A program made the translations under genes and the position numbers. DNA of 32,290 nt from Prevotella sp. Lineage in GTDB: Bacteria; Bacteroidota; Bacteroidia; Bacteroidales; Bacteroidaceae. The notes beneath the pieces were generated by a model, which was not told the origin of the DNA, searched no databases, and saw only the letters and a list, made by a program, of their open reading frames with translations. Of the stretch, positions 1-10,472 are shown in pieces; position 1 is the stretch's first letter; every line of letters begins with the position of its first letter. The stretch is taken from the NCBI GenBank assembly GCA_017554385.1, contig JAFZIL010000064.1, forward strand, positions 1-32,290. Direction: 5' to 3'.

Positions 1-138
1 GAGGCTAAGCGCGACGATGAGAACTACTTCTATGTAGGCTGCTGGGAGTATAAGGGCAAGGGCAACGAGCCTGAGCTCATCAAGGAGCCGCTGGAGTACG
101 AGGCAATCAAGGTACAAACCCGTAACTACAAGAATTAA
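1..138 (+). CDS. sdhA: Succinate dehydrogenase/fumarate reductase flavoprotein subunit, C-terminal end (partial)
   Basis: An open frame runs from the window edge to a TAA at 136-138 and gives 45 residues, ending in VQTRNYKN. The fragment carries no diagnostic cofactor motif. The assignment rests on the gene immediately downstream being the iron-sulfur subunit of the same complex, and on the C-terminus ([12 protein letters not shown]...) resembling that of Bacteroidetes-type SdhA/FrdA. The flavoprotein oxidises succinate or reduces fumarate at a covalently bound FAD on the cytoplasmic side of the inner membrane; in Bacteroidales it usually serves as the fumarate reductase of succinate-producing fermentation. 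The membrane cytochrome b gene would be expected further left, outside the window. Confidence 0.8.
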   Translation, partial: EAKRDDENYFYVGCWEYKGKGNEPELIKEPLEYEAIKVQTRNYKN

Positions 139-149
139 GTCACAGTGTG

Positions 150-170
150 TGCTGCGGTTTTGCCGCAGTA
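150..170 (+). other. Intercistronic hairpin between sdhA and sdhB
   Basis: CTGCGG (152-157) pairs perfectly with CCGCAG (163-168) around a TTTTG loop, extendable by one or two pairs. It lies 25 nt upstream of the sdhB start and has no T-tract after it, so it is not a terminator. It may stabilise or process the mRNA between the two cistrons; that role is inference. Confidence 0.45.
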
Positions 171-193
171 ACCGCCTAAATAAGTATATAACT

Positions 194-952
194 ATGGCAA
201 AGAATATTTCATTTACAATAAAGTTCTGGCGCCAGAACGGCCCCAAGGACCAGGGTCACTTCGATACTCACGAAATGCACGACATCCCCGATGACACCTC
301 CTTCCTGGAGATGCTCGACATTCTGAACGAAGAACTGATTAATGAAGGCAAGGAGCCCTTCGTGTTCGACCACGACTGCCGCGAGGGTATCTGCGGTATG
401 TGCTCACTCTACATCAACGGTACGCCTCACGGAAAGACTGAGCGTGGTGCTACCACCTGTCAGCTCTATATGCGCCGTTTCAACGATGGCGATGTCATCA
501 CCGTTGAGCCTTGGCGTTCAGCTGCCTTCCCTGTAATTAAGGACTGTATGGTAGACCGCGGTGCCTTCGATAAGATCATCCAGGCCGGTGGCTACACCAC
601 CATCCGCACTGGTCAGGCTCAGGATGCCAACGCTATTCTCATCCCCAAGGAGGATGCCGACGAGGCTATGGACTGCGCATCTTGCATCGGCTGTGGCGCT
701 TGCGTTGCCGCTTGTAAGAACGGCTCAGCTATGCTGTTCGTATCTTCTAAGGTCTCTCAGCTCGCCCTGCTTCCTCAGGGTCGCGTAGAGGCTGCCCGTC
801 GTGCTAAGGCCATGGTGATGGCTATGGAAGAGGCCGGCTTCGGCAACTGCACCAACACTCGTGCTTGCGAGGCTGTCTGTCCGAAGAACGAGACCATCGC
901 CAACATTGCCCGCCTGAACCGCGAGTTCATCAAGGCCAAGCTGGCTGACTAA
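194..952 (+). CDS. sdhB: Succinate dehydrogenase/fumarate reductase iron-sulfur subunit
   Basis: This 252-residue protein carries electrons between the flavoprotein and the membrane quinone site through three Fe-S clusters. The N-terminal ferredoxin-like domain has the 2Fe-2S cysteines C62, C67 and C70 (CREGICGMC) plus C89. The C-terminal domain has the cluster run [10 protein letters not shown] from C161, and a later [13 protein letters not shown] motif, giving the 4Fe-4S and 3Fe-4S ligands. The ATG at 194 ([12 protein letters not shown]) is preferred over an in-frame GTG at 149, which would add 15 residues that do not fit the family and would start inside the intercistronic hairpin. It lies 55 nt after the flavoprotein gene and is followed by a terminator, so it is the last gene of the operon. 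Codons are strongly biased (GCT, GGT, AAG, AAC), as expected for a highly expressed metabolic gene. Confidence 0.95.
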   Translation: MAKNISFTIKFWRQNGPKDQGHFDTHEMHDIPDDTSFLEMLDILNEELINEGKEPFVFDHDCREGICGMCSLYINGTPHGKTERGATTCQLYMRRFNDGDVITVEPWRSAAFPVIKDCMVDRGAFDKIIQAGGYTTIRTGQAQDANAILIPKEDADEAMDCASCIGCGACVAACKNGSAMLFVSSKVSQLALLPQGRVEAARRAKAMVMAMEEAGFGNCTNTRACEAVCPKNETIANIARLNREFIKAKLAD

Positions 953-972
953 GACTCTGCCTTATCTATAAG

Positions 973-1005
973 AGCGTCGCAGATTTCCTTGCGGCGCTTT
1001 TTTTT
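973..1005 (+). terminator. Rho-independent terminator of the sdh/frd operon
   Basis: The 9-nt arms AGCGTCGCA (973-981) and TGCGGCGCT (990-998) pair with a single T-G wobble around an 8-nt loop, followed directly by a run of eight T (998-1005). Confidence 0.9.
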
Positions 1006-1027
1006 CTTGGATTATCGGGGACTCCAT

Positions 1028-1093
1028 GATTATTCTCTTCCTTAAGCCAAAGGCTTGCTTCCGTCTGGAAGTAGGCCTTTGTGCATAATAATC
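1028..1093. repeat. Imperfect 66-nt inverted repeat between sdhB and the protease gene
   Basis: Nested pairings share one axis: outer GATTATT (1028-1034) with AATAATC (1087-1093), CAAAGGC (1048-1054) with GCCTTTG (1075-1081), and CTTCC (1058-1062) with GGAAG (1067-1071) around the loop GTCT. There is no long T-tract. It lies between the sdh terminator and the promoter at 1112-1143, so it could be a cruciform, an operator or a small structured RNA. No function can be assigned. Confidence 0.45.
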
Positions 1094-1111
1094 TTCTTTT
1101 TCACTTAATCA

Positions 1112-1143
1112 TTTGGTGGTTTTGGAACTTCTTCGTATATTTG
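1112..1143 (+). promoter_or_regulatory. Probable Bacteroidetes-type promoter of the protease-esterase unit
   Basis: A -33-like TTTG (1112-1115) and a -7 box TATATTTG (1136-1143, matching TAnnTTTG) are separated by 20 nt, the usual geometry for the Bacteroidetes primary sigma factor. Transcription would begin near 1150, giving a leader of about 55 nt before the ATG at 1206. Confidence 0.65.
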
Positions 1144-1205
1144 CAGCCAAAAGTTACAATTTCTAAGTTTAACGAGTAAGTAATAATCAATCAAAAACCT
1201 AAAAA

Positions 1206-4722
<3,517 letters not shown>

Positions 4723-4730
4723 AGCCCTGT

Positions 4731-6167
4731 TTACCAACATCCTAACTCGTCTTCTATCTCAGGCAGCTGACTGCGATGGAAGACGGGTTCTTTTATGCCC
4801 TGTTGTTTCTGCTGGCGGTAGTCATCGAGCAGACGGAAGGCATAGCGGCCCAGAAGGACGATGGCAGCGAGGTTGCAGGCAGTGAGGAAGGCCATGAAGA
4901 AGTCGACGATGTTCCATACCAGTTCGAAACTGGCCAGGGCACCGAAGACCACCATCAGGCCTGCTGAGCAGATGCGATAAATGGTCATCACCGTGGTGTT
5001 AGGCGTGATGAAGCGGATGTTCGCCTCGCCATAGTAGTAGTTGCCGATGATGCTGGAGAAGGCAAAGAGGAAGATGGCGACGGCGATGAACATAGGACCG
5101 ATGCTTCCCACCTCTGACTGCAGCGCTGATTGAGTAAGGGCGATGCCGTTGAGCTCGGGCACCTGATACAGTCCACTGATAAGAATAATAAAAGCGGTAC
5201 ACGAGCAGACCAGCAGCGTGTCGGTGAAGACACCCAGCGCCTGGATAAGTCCCTGTTTCACGGGATGCGACGTCGAGGCCGTAGCCGCCACGTTAGGAGC
5301 GCTGCCCTCGCCCGCCTCGTTCGAGAAGAGTCCGCGCTTGATGCCGTTCATCATGGCTGCACCAATGCCGCCGCCCGCTATCTGCGTCACGCCGAAGGCA
5401 TCGAGCACGATGACCTTCACCACATGCGGAATCAGGTCGATGTTCATCACGACTATCACGATGGCGAGCACCAGATAGCCTACCGCCATCACAGGCACCA
5501 GTACGGAGCTGACCTGGGCGATGCGCTGGATGCCGCCAAAGACAATAAACAGGGCCATAGCCGCCAGCAAGCCGCCCACCCAAACGGGCGACCAGCCGAA
5601 GGCCTCCTGCATGGCACCGCAGATGGTGTTGGCCTGGATGGAGTTGTTCGACAGGCCAAACTGCAGGGTGATGAGCACGGCAAACAGGATGGCCATCCAC
5701 CGCTTCTTCAGTCCCCGCTGGATATAGTAGGCAGGACCACCGATGAACGAATCCTTGTGCTTCTGCTTGTACAGCTGTGCCAGCGTCGACTCCACGAAAG
5801 CCGTCGCAGAGCCTACGAGGGCGATGAGCCACATCCAGAACACGGCGCCAGGACCACCGATGGCAATAGCAGTAGCCACGCCAGCCAGATTGCCTGTTCC
5901 CACACGGGTGGCCACACTCACGGCAAACGCCTGAAACGAGGAGATATGGCGTCTCCGCCCTCCACCTTCCATCTTCTGTCCTTCACCCTTCACTTGCTCT
6001 TCCACCGTATTGACAGCCGACTCCGTGAGCAGTCGGATCATCTCGCCCACCATACGGAACTGTACAAAGCGGGTACGCCACGTGAACCACAGACCACAAC
6101 CCACCAGAGCTACGATGAGCACGTAACTCCATATCACATCATTTATCGTGGTAATCCATTCAGTCAT
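4731..6167 (-). CDS. Sodium:alanine/glycine symporter family (AGCS) transporter
   Basis: This 478-residue polytopic inner-membrane protein belongs to the AGCS family, which imports alanine, glycine or related amino acids with Na+. Evidence includes many hydrophobic segments spread along the chain, the N-terminal block SSFQAFAVSVATRVGTGNLAGVATAI and the signature GIKRGLFSNEAGEGSAPNVAA. Length is normal for the family. The predicted cytoplasmic loop before SSFQAF contains a short low-complexity stretch (VKGEGQKMEGGGRRR) encoded by a purine-rich repetitive tract. The ATG complement at 6165-6167 is used as start. The gene converges on the esterase with only 8 nt between stop codons and no terminator hairpin visible there. 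A candidate promoter and a repeat-rich leader lie upstream at 6168-6313. Substrate specificity cannot be read from the sequence. Confidence 0.93.
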   Translation of the reverse strand: MTEWITTINDVIWSYVLIVALVGCGLWFTWRTRFVQFRMVGEMIRLLTESAVNTVEEQVKGEGQKMEGGGRRRHISSFQAFAVSVATRVGTGNLAGVATAIAIGGPGAVFWMWLIALVGSATAFVESTLAQLYKQKHKDSFIGGPAYYIQRGLKKRWMAILFAVLITLQFGLSNNSIQANTICGAMQEAFGWSPVWVGGLLAAMALFIVFGGIQRIAQVSSVLVPVMAVGYLVLAIVIVVMNIDLIPHVVKVIVLDAFGVTQIAGGGIGAAMMNGIKRGLFSNEAGEGSAPNVAATASTSHPVKQGLIQALGVFTDTLLVCSCTAFIILISGLYQVPELNGIALTQSALQSEVGSIGPMFIAVAIFLFAFSSIIGNYYYGEANIRFITPNTTVMTIYRICSAGLMVVFGALASFELVWNIVDFFMAFLTACNLAAIVLLGRYAFRLLDDYRQQKQQGIKEPVFHRSQLPEIEDELGCW

Positions 6168-6194
6168 ATCGATTACTTGTTATTGGTTGAGACG

Positions 6195-6204
6195 TAAGTA
6201 CTTA
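6195..6204. promoter_or_regulatory. 10-bp perfect palindrome in the symporter leader
   Basis: TAAGTACTTA is a perfect palindrome 28 bp upstream of the symporter start. It could be a regulator half-site pair, but a 10-bp AT-rich palindrome may also occur by chance. Confidence 0.3.
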
Positions 6205-6215
6205 TCGCCCGTTGC

Positions 6216-6278
6216 GCAAACAGCCCCTCTCAGGGGTGCAAACAGCCCCTGTCAGAGGGTCAAACAGGGGCTGTTTGC
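6216..6278. repeat. Direct and inverted repeat cluster upstream of the symporter gene
   Basis: GCAAACAGCCCCT occurs at 6216-6228 and again at 6238-6250. The second copy extends to a 15-nt arm (6238-6252) that is perfectly complementary to 6264-6278 across an 11-nt loop. A small CCCCT/AGGGG hairpin sits at 6224-6236. On the minus strand the segment would lie in the symporter's 5' leader, where one arm could pair with either of two downstream copies. No T-tract follows in either direction, so it is not a simple terminator. Confidence 0.7.
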
Positions 6279-6305
6279 AGGCTCACGGTGCTTTTGTTGA
6301 TGGTG

Positions 6306-6313
6306 CAAAGATA
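6306..6313 (-). promoter_or_regulatory. Candidate -7 promoter box for the symporter gene
   Basis: Read on the minus strand the sequence is TATCTTTG, matching TAnnTTTG. No clear -33 TTTG is seen at the usual distance. If used, transcription starts near 6299 and gives a leader of about 130 nt that contains the whole repeat cluster. Confidence 0.4.
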
Positions 6314-6451
6314 CTGTTTTTTTCCATAAACAGTGTAAATAATGGCTACAAATGCAGTAAAATTCGTCATTTTGCGGTGTTGTAACCACACTTTTTGGGC
6401 TTCCGAACGAAAAAAACTTGGAAAAATGATACAAGTTATTAAAAATTTGAT

Positions 6452-6459
6452 TATATTTG
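6452..6459 (+). promoter_or_regulatory. Candidate -7 promoter box for the 1208-residue protein gene
   Basis: TATATTTG matches TAnnTTTG and is followed by GC, as at the protease promoter. The -33 element is not obvious. It predicts a start near 6466 and a leader of about 98 nt. Confidence 0.5.
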
Positions 6460-6563
6460 CAACCGATTTGGTGTGTTCGGACGCGAACGTGCCAAGGCCA
6501 ATAGCGTAACTAATCATTTTTTTAATTATCCTTATTTACTAACTTTACAAATTTAAACAGCTT

Positions 6564-9500
6564 ATGAAAATTTCAAGACTACTCGTTTTGAGCGCACTCT
6601 GGCTTGTTGGCCTCAGTGCGAATGCTGCTAACCTCAACGAGCGTACCGCGCCCGAGGAGCCTGCATGGGATGTCGACATTGCTTCGCTCGACATGACCCC
6701 GCAGGAATTTGTAGTGGGCAATGTGTATGCCCTCTACAATGTTGGCACTATGATGTACTACTACCGTGGTAATGCCTGGGACTCTCAGGCTACCGGTTCT
6801 GCTGAGAGAGCACTTCCCGTGCGTTTCGTGCTTCCTAACGGAAAGACCTTAGAGGACAAGGCTCTCTACATCCGTGACTATTTCGACAGAGACAACCCCG
6901 CAAGATGGCGTACAGCCTTCATCACTACTGGCGACAGTAAAGTGAATGGCGCCTTTGGCGACGGCACAGCAGCCCTGTTCACCGACAACAACGACGGTAC
7001 CGCTGCTCTGATGTGGATTGAGCCCTCTGCCGCTGGCGACAAGCTTTACAACATCAGCATCTCTGAGTTGAATACCGCTGCCCAGCCCGAAGGTCTCTTC
7101 CTCGGTATCGACCCCGAGGGTCCTGGCGTGGATGCTGGTGAGCCCGGTACGGCCATCATGCCGAAGGTTGATGTCAACATCGATTGGCAGCTCATTGCCA
7201 TTCCCGAGATGACGGAGTACTTCAAGGCTTATGATGTCTATGAGAAGTCGTTGGAGCTGAAGAGCATGATCGAGAAGGCCGAGGAGGCTGGTATCGACGT
7301 TTCTGCAGCCGTTAATGTCTACAACAACGAGGCTTCGACCGTTGAGCAGATGCAGGCCGCCATCGAGGCCCTGCAGCAGGCTATGGCCGGTGGCATCGGT
7401 AACGGTACTGCCGAGAATCCTACTGACGCTACTTCGCTGATCAACAATCCCGACTTCGACAACGCCAGCAGTGCTGGCTGGAGTGGCAGTACCCCCAATA
7501 TGGTGGGTTCCGGTTCTCATGGTCCTGCCAACGTGGCTGAGTTCTATCAGGGTAACAACGTCAACATGTATCAGGACCTGAGCGGCATGCCCGCCGGTGT
7601 CTATCGCCTGACCATGTATGGAATGTATCGTTCGGGTAACGCTGGTCCTGCCTACCAGAACTACTTGAACCACGAGAACTATCGTGCTAAGCTCTATGCT
7701 ACTGCCGACGGCGATGAGCTGACCACCGACATTGCCAACCCGTTCGAGGCTCAGAACAAGACTTCGCTGGGCGGTGCTACCGAGTGGGGCGTCAACGCTG
7801 GTGAGAGCAGTGAGAGCGGCTTCTATATCCCCAACGATCCTAGCTGCGCACGCGTCTACTTCAACCAGGGCTGGTATCTGAACACCCTGTTCTTCGAGGT
7901 GCAGGGCGGCGAGGCTACGATTGGTGTGAAAGAGGATGGTGCTAATATTTCAGGCGACTGGTTCCCCTTCGACGAGTTCCGTCTTACTTACTTCGGCAAC
8001 ACCGCTGCTTCCTTCCAGAAGTGGGTGGAGCTGAGCGCTCCTGCGGTCAACGAGAATGCTGTGGTGACCACTTCAGTGCTCCAGGCTTACAAGGACTTCG
8101 TGGCCAGCAAGGCTCAGAGCGCTACCGATAAGGCTTCGGCTATGGCTGCTGTTGAAGAGGTGAAGGCTAGCCCGCTCTATGGCGACGTGCAGGATAACAT
8201 CGCTGCATGGCTCGACTATATGTCTGCTCTTGACGAGGCCAACAAGGCTATCCTTGAGCTGATGGATGACTTCGTGATGGATCTGGCTGACTATATTTCC
8301 GACTCTGAGGAAATTCTTGCAGCCCGTGCATTGAGCACCGAGGAGGTGAAGGCTGAGACCGAGAAACTCCGTGCCATGATTACAAAGGCTTACGAGGATG
8401 CCAAGAATGATGTGAAGCCCGGTGACGACGTGACCGCTGCTTATCTGAACAACGCAGACTTCAACAAGGGTGGTGAGCACTGGACCATCGGCACTGGCGG
8501 TTGCAACTTCCGCGAGAACATTGCCGAGGCCTATGGCACTACCTTCGATCTGTATCAGGATGTAGAGAGCCCGAAGGTGGGTGTCTACAAGCTCGAGCTG
8601 AACGGCTTCTTCCGTACCGGCCGTGACGACTCTACTGGCGACGCTGCCTACACCAGCTACCTGAATGGTGAGCAGAAGTGCGACGCTGGTGTCTACCTCG
8701 GCACCACGCTGAGCGTGAACAAGACCCACCTGATGCCCGTCTACGACCAGATGGTCGATGACGGTTCTGAGCTTGCAAGCGTTTCGGGTATGTACTACCT
8801 TACCGGTGCAGGCATGTACTCTCCCAACGACATGCACAGTGCTGCTGCCTGCTTCGAGGCTGGCATGTATACGAACACAGCTTACGGTCTTGTGGCTAAC
8901 AATGGCGAGACCATGCGCGTGGGTGTCGGCGGTGTGCTCGGTGGCTCTGACTGGATCTGCTGGGACAACTTCAAGCTGACCTATATGGGCTATGACGCTG
9001 CTACCATCAGTCCTATCCTGGCTCAGGCTGTTGACGAGCTCGACCTCACCCAGCCCATGGGTAAGGACGTAAAGGCCGAGGCCGAGCAGGCTGCTGCTGC
9101 TGCTGCTGCCCAGATTGGCGGTACCGATGGCGAGGCTATGTTTGCCGCTCTGAAGGCTATCTTTGCTGTGAAGGATAAGGTGGCTACCTCTATCGACCTG
9201 TTCGCTGAACTGAGCAAGCTCATTGAGAATCAGCTCTATCCTGCTGTTACAAATGGTGGCGTGAACACTAAAGCTACCGGTGATGCTGCTGCTCTGTGGG
9301 AGACTCTCACGCAGAACATTCCCACTTGGCAGTATAACGACAGCGATGTTCCCGGTCTGAAGAAGCAGATTCAGACTGTGATGCAGCGCATGGGTGTACC
9401 TGACAACGCTGAGAATGCTTCGGATGCTGCTCCCGTTGACATGTCGGGTGCTATCCTGACCAATGAGTTCGTCGACTTCGAGGGTGCTAACTCTATCGCA

Positions 9501-10190
9501 TGGTGGGAGACCGAGGGTTACAACTTCGGTAACGACGAGACTCAGAGAAGCGCTGAGGCTCTTGAGTACTGGAACAAGCCATTCGATATCTATCAGGACA
9601 TCGAGGGTCTGCCTAACGGTACCTACGAGGTTCAGGTGTTAGCATTCGGTCGCTTCGGCGGTAACGATCAAGACCTTGCTCAGAAGCAGGCCGGTGGCCA
9701 GAACGAGTCGTTCCTCTATGCTGTTCCCGGTATCGAGGGTGAGACCAAGGCTTCGGCTCCTCTGAAGTTCATCACCGATGGTGTACAGGAGTACAGCCTG
9801 TCTGATGAGGACGGTACAATGGAAATCGACGGTGTGACCTACTACCTGCCCAACAGCATGGTTTCGTTCGCCGCATTCAAGGAGTTCTATGTGAACACAA
9901 TCACCGTGAAGGTAACCGACGGCAAGCTGCGCGTAGGTATCACCAAGCCTGACAACTCACTTGAGAATGGTTGGGTGGTCATGGACAGCTGGAAGCTGAC
10001 CTACTTCGGCGCCAACAGCTCGAAGGAGCAGACCGGTGACGGCATCGAGAACGTGACCGACGCTCCCGTCGTGATGACCGAACTCTTCACCGTCGACGGA
10101 CGCAAGGCCGGCAACGCACAGAAGGGCTTCTTCATCCAGAAGCAGACCCTGAGCAACGGCCAGGTGATTGTGAAGAAAATCCAGAAGTAA
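6564..10190 (+). CDS. Large secreted multidomain protein with three related beta-rich modules and a T9SS-like tail
   Basis: I do not recognise a named family for this 1208-residue protein. It has a signal peptide ending near ANA (residue 21). Residues about 45-215 form an N-terminal domain starting ALYNVGTMMYYYRGN, which recalls a trefoil-like binding fold (guess). Three related modules follow at about 290-480, 625-812 and 962-1152. Each opens with an N/D-x-F line, has a central YQD followed by G-x-Y, and closes with a W/F-x-LTYFG or LTYMG line; they resemble galactose-binding-like carbohydrate-binding modules. Helical Ala/Glu-rich linkers, one FIVAR-like (about 222-285), separate them. The C-terminus (FTVDGRKAGNAQKGFFI...) resembles a T9SS sorting tail. 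No catalytic motif is seen. It stands alone between its own promoter and terminator, and codons are strongly biased to GCT, GGT, AAC and GAG, like sdhB, suggesting high expression. Confidence 0.75.
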   Translation: MKISRLLVLSALWLVGLSANAANLNERTAPEEPAWDVDIASLDMTPQEFVVGNVYALYNVGTMMYYYRGNAWDSQATGSAERALPVRFVLPNGKTLEDKALYIRDYFDRDNPARWRTAFITTGDSKVNGAFGDGTAALFTDNNDGTAALMWIEPSAAGDKLYNISISELNTAAQPEGLFLGIDPEGPGVDAGEPGTAIMPKVDVNIDWQLIAIPEMTEYFKAYDVYEKSLELKSMIEKAEEAGIDVSAAVNVYNNEASTVEQMQAAIEALQQAMAGGIGNGTAENPTDATSLINNPDFDNASSAGWSGSTPNMVGSGSHGPANVAEFYQGNNVNMYQDLSGMPAGVYRLTMYGMYRSGNAGPAYQNYLNHENYRAKLYATADGDELTTDIANPFEAQNKTSLGGATEWGVNAGESSESGFYIPNDPSCARVYFNQGWYLNTLFFEVQGGEATIGVKEDGANISGDWFPFDEFRLTYFGNTAASFQKWVELSAPAVNENAVVTTSVLQAYKDFVASKAQSATDKASAMAAVEEVKASPLYGDVQDNIAAWLDYMSALDEANKAILELMDDFVMDLADYISDSEEILAARALSTEEVKAETEKLRAMITKAYEDAKNDVKPGDDVTAAYLNNADFNKGGEHWTIGTGGCNFRENIAEAYGTTFDLYQDVESPKVGVYKLELNGFFRTGRDDSTGDAAYTSYLNGEQKCDAGVYLGTTLSVNKTHLMPVYDQMVDDGSELASVSGMYYLTGAGMYSPNDMHSAAACFEAGMYTNTAYGLVANNGETMRVGVGGVLGGSDWICWDNFKLTYMGYDAATISPILAQAVDELDLTQPMGKDVKAEAEQAAAAAAAQIGGTDGEAMFAALKAIFAVKDKVATSIDLFAELSKLIENQLYPAVTNGGVNTKATGDAAALWETLTQNIPTWQYNDSDVPGLKKQIQTVMQRMGVPDNAENASDAAPVDMSGAILTNEFVDFEGANSIAWWETEGYNFGNDETQRSAEALEYWNKPFDIYQDIEGLPNGTYEVQVLAFGRFGGNDQDLAQKQAGGQNESFLYAVPGIEGETKASAPLKFITDGVQEYSLSDEDGTMEIDGVTYYLPNSMVSFAAFKEFYVNTITVKVTDGKLRVGITKPDNSLENGWVVMDSWKLTYFGANSSKEQTGDGIENVTDAPVVMTELFTVDGRKAGNAQKGFFIQKQTLSNGQVIVKKIQK

Positions 10191-10237
10191 ACCATCAGGC
10201 ATGACATATCATAAAAACCTGATCACACTCTAATGAA

Positions 10238-10291
10238 AAGGGATCGGGGACGGGGCGAAAAGCCCGTCTCCGACCCCTTGTTTTTCTTTTT
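10238..10291 (+). terminator. Rho-independent terminator after the 1208-residue gene
   Basis: A long GC-rich hairpin starts with AAGGG (10238-10242) and ends with CCCTT (10275-10279). GGGACGGG pairs with CCCGTCTCC-type sequence around a GCGAAAAGC tip. TGTTTTTCTTTTT follows. It isolates the gene from the Sus operon downstream. Confidence 0.9.
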
Positions 10292-10304
10292 ATCATACAA
10301 AACA

Positions 10305-10316
10305 ATTGCCGGCAAT
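10305..10316. promoter_or_regulatory. 12-bp perfect palindrome upstream of the FAS1-Sus operon
   Basis: ATTGCCGGCAAT is a perfect inverted repeat 157 bp upstream of the first gene of the operon. It is the best operator-like site in a region where I find no TAnnTTTG promoter box. A role is inferred from position only. Confidence 0.35.
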
Positions 10317-10341
10317 AGCCGGGAGGGCAAGGAACAAGTCT

Positions 10342-10395
10342 CCTATAAGTCCCATAGGCCCTATAGGCCTTATTAGCCCAATAGGCCCCATTACT
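10342..10395. repeat. Six tandem 9-bp units upstream of the FAS1-Sus operon
   Basis: Units start at 10342, 10351, 10360, 10369, 10378 and 10387. The central ones read CCCATAGGC, CCTATAGGC, CTTATTAGC and CCAATAGGC, with degenerate flanks. Consensus is roughly CCnATAGGC, and CCTATAGG is itself palindromic. The array lies 78 bp before the ATG of the first operon gene. Confidence 0.65.
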
Positions 10396-10472
10396 ATGAA
10401 ACCAAAGATCCCTACTTAGGGGCACCCTATACAAGCAAATATTTATAATCAATAACTAACAACCAAATTACT

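Larger units (their letters stand above)
6168..6563. other. Divergent intergenic region, 396 bp
   Basis: This stretch separates the minus-strand symporter from the plus-strand 1208-residue gene. It holds the symporter leader with its repeats (6195-6278), a minus-strand -7 box (6306-6313), a plus-strand -7 box (6452-6459) and an AT-rich leader before 6564. Short reading frames here on the minus strand have no recognisable content and are dismissed. No RNA gene was recognised. Confidence 0.6.

Noticed and set aside
5130-6197. Plus-strand open frame of 355 codons opposite the symporter gene
   Set aside because: It is antisense to a clearly conserved AGCS gene, and its His/Asp/Arg-rich translation shows no domain.
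6216-6278. Repeat cluster considered as a terminator
   Set aside because: The stems are strong but no T-tract follows on either strand, and it lies upstream of both flanking genes.
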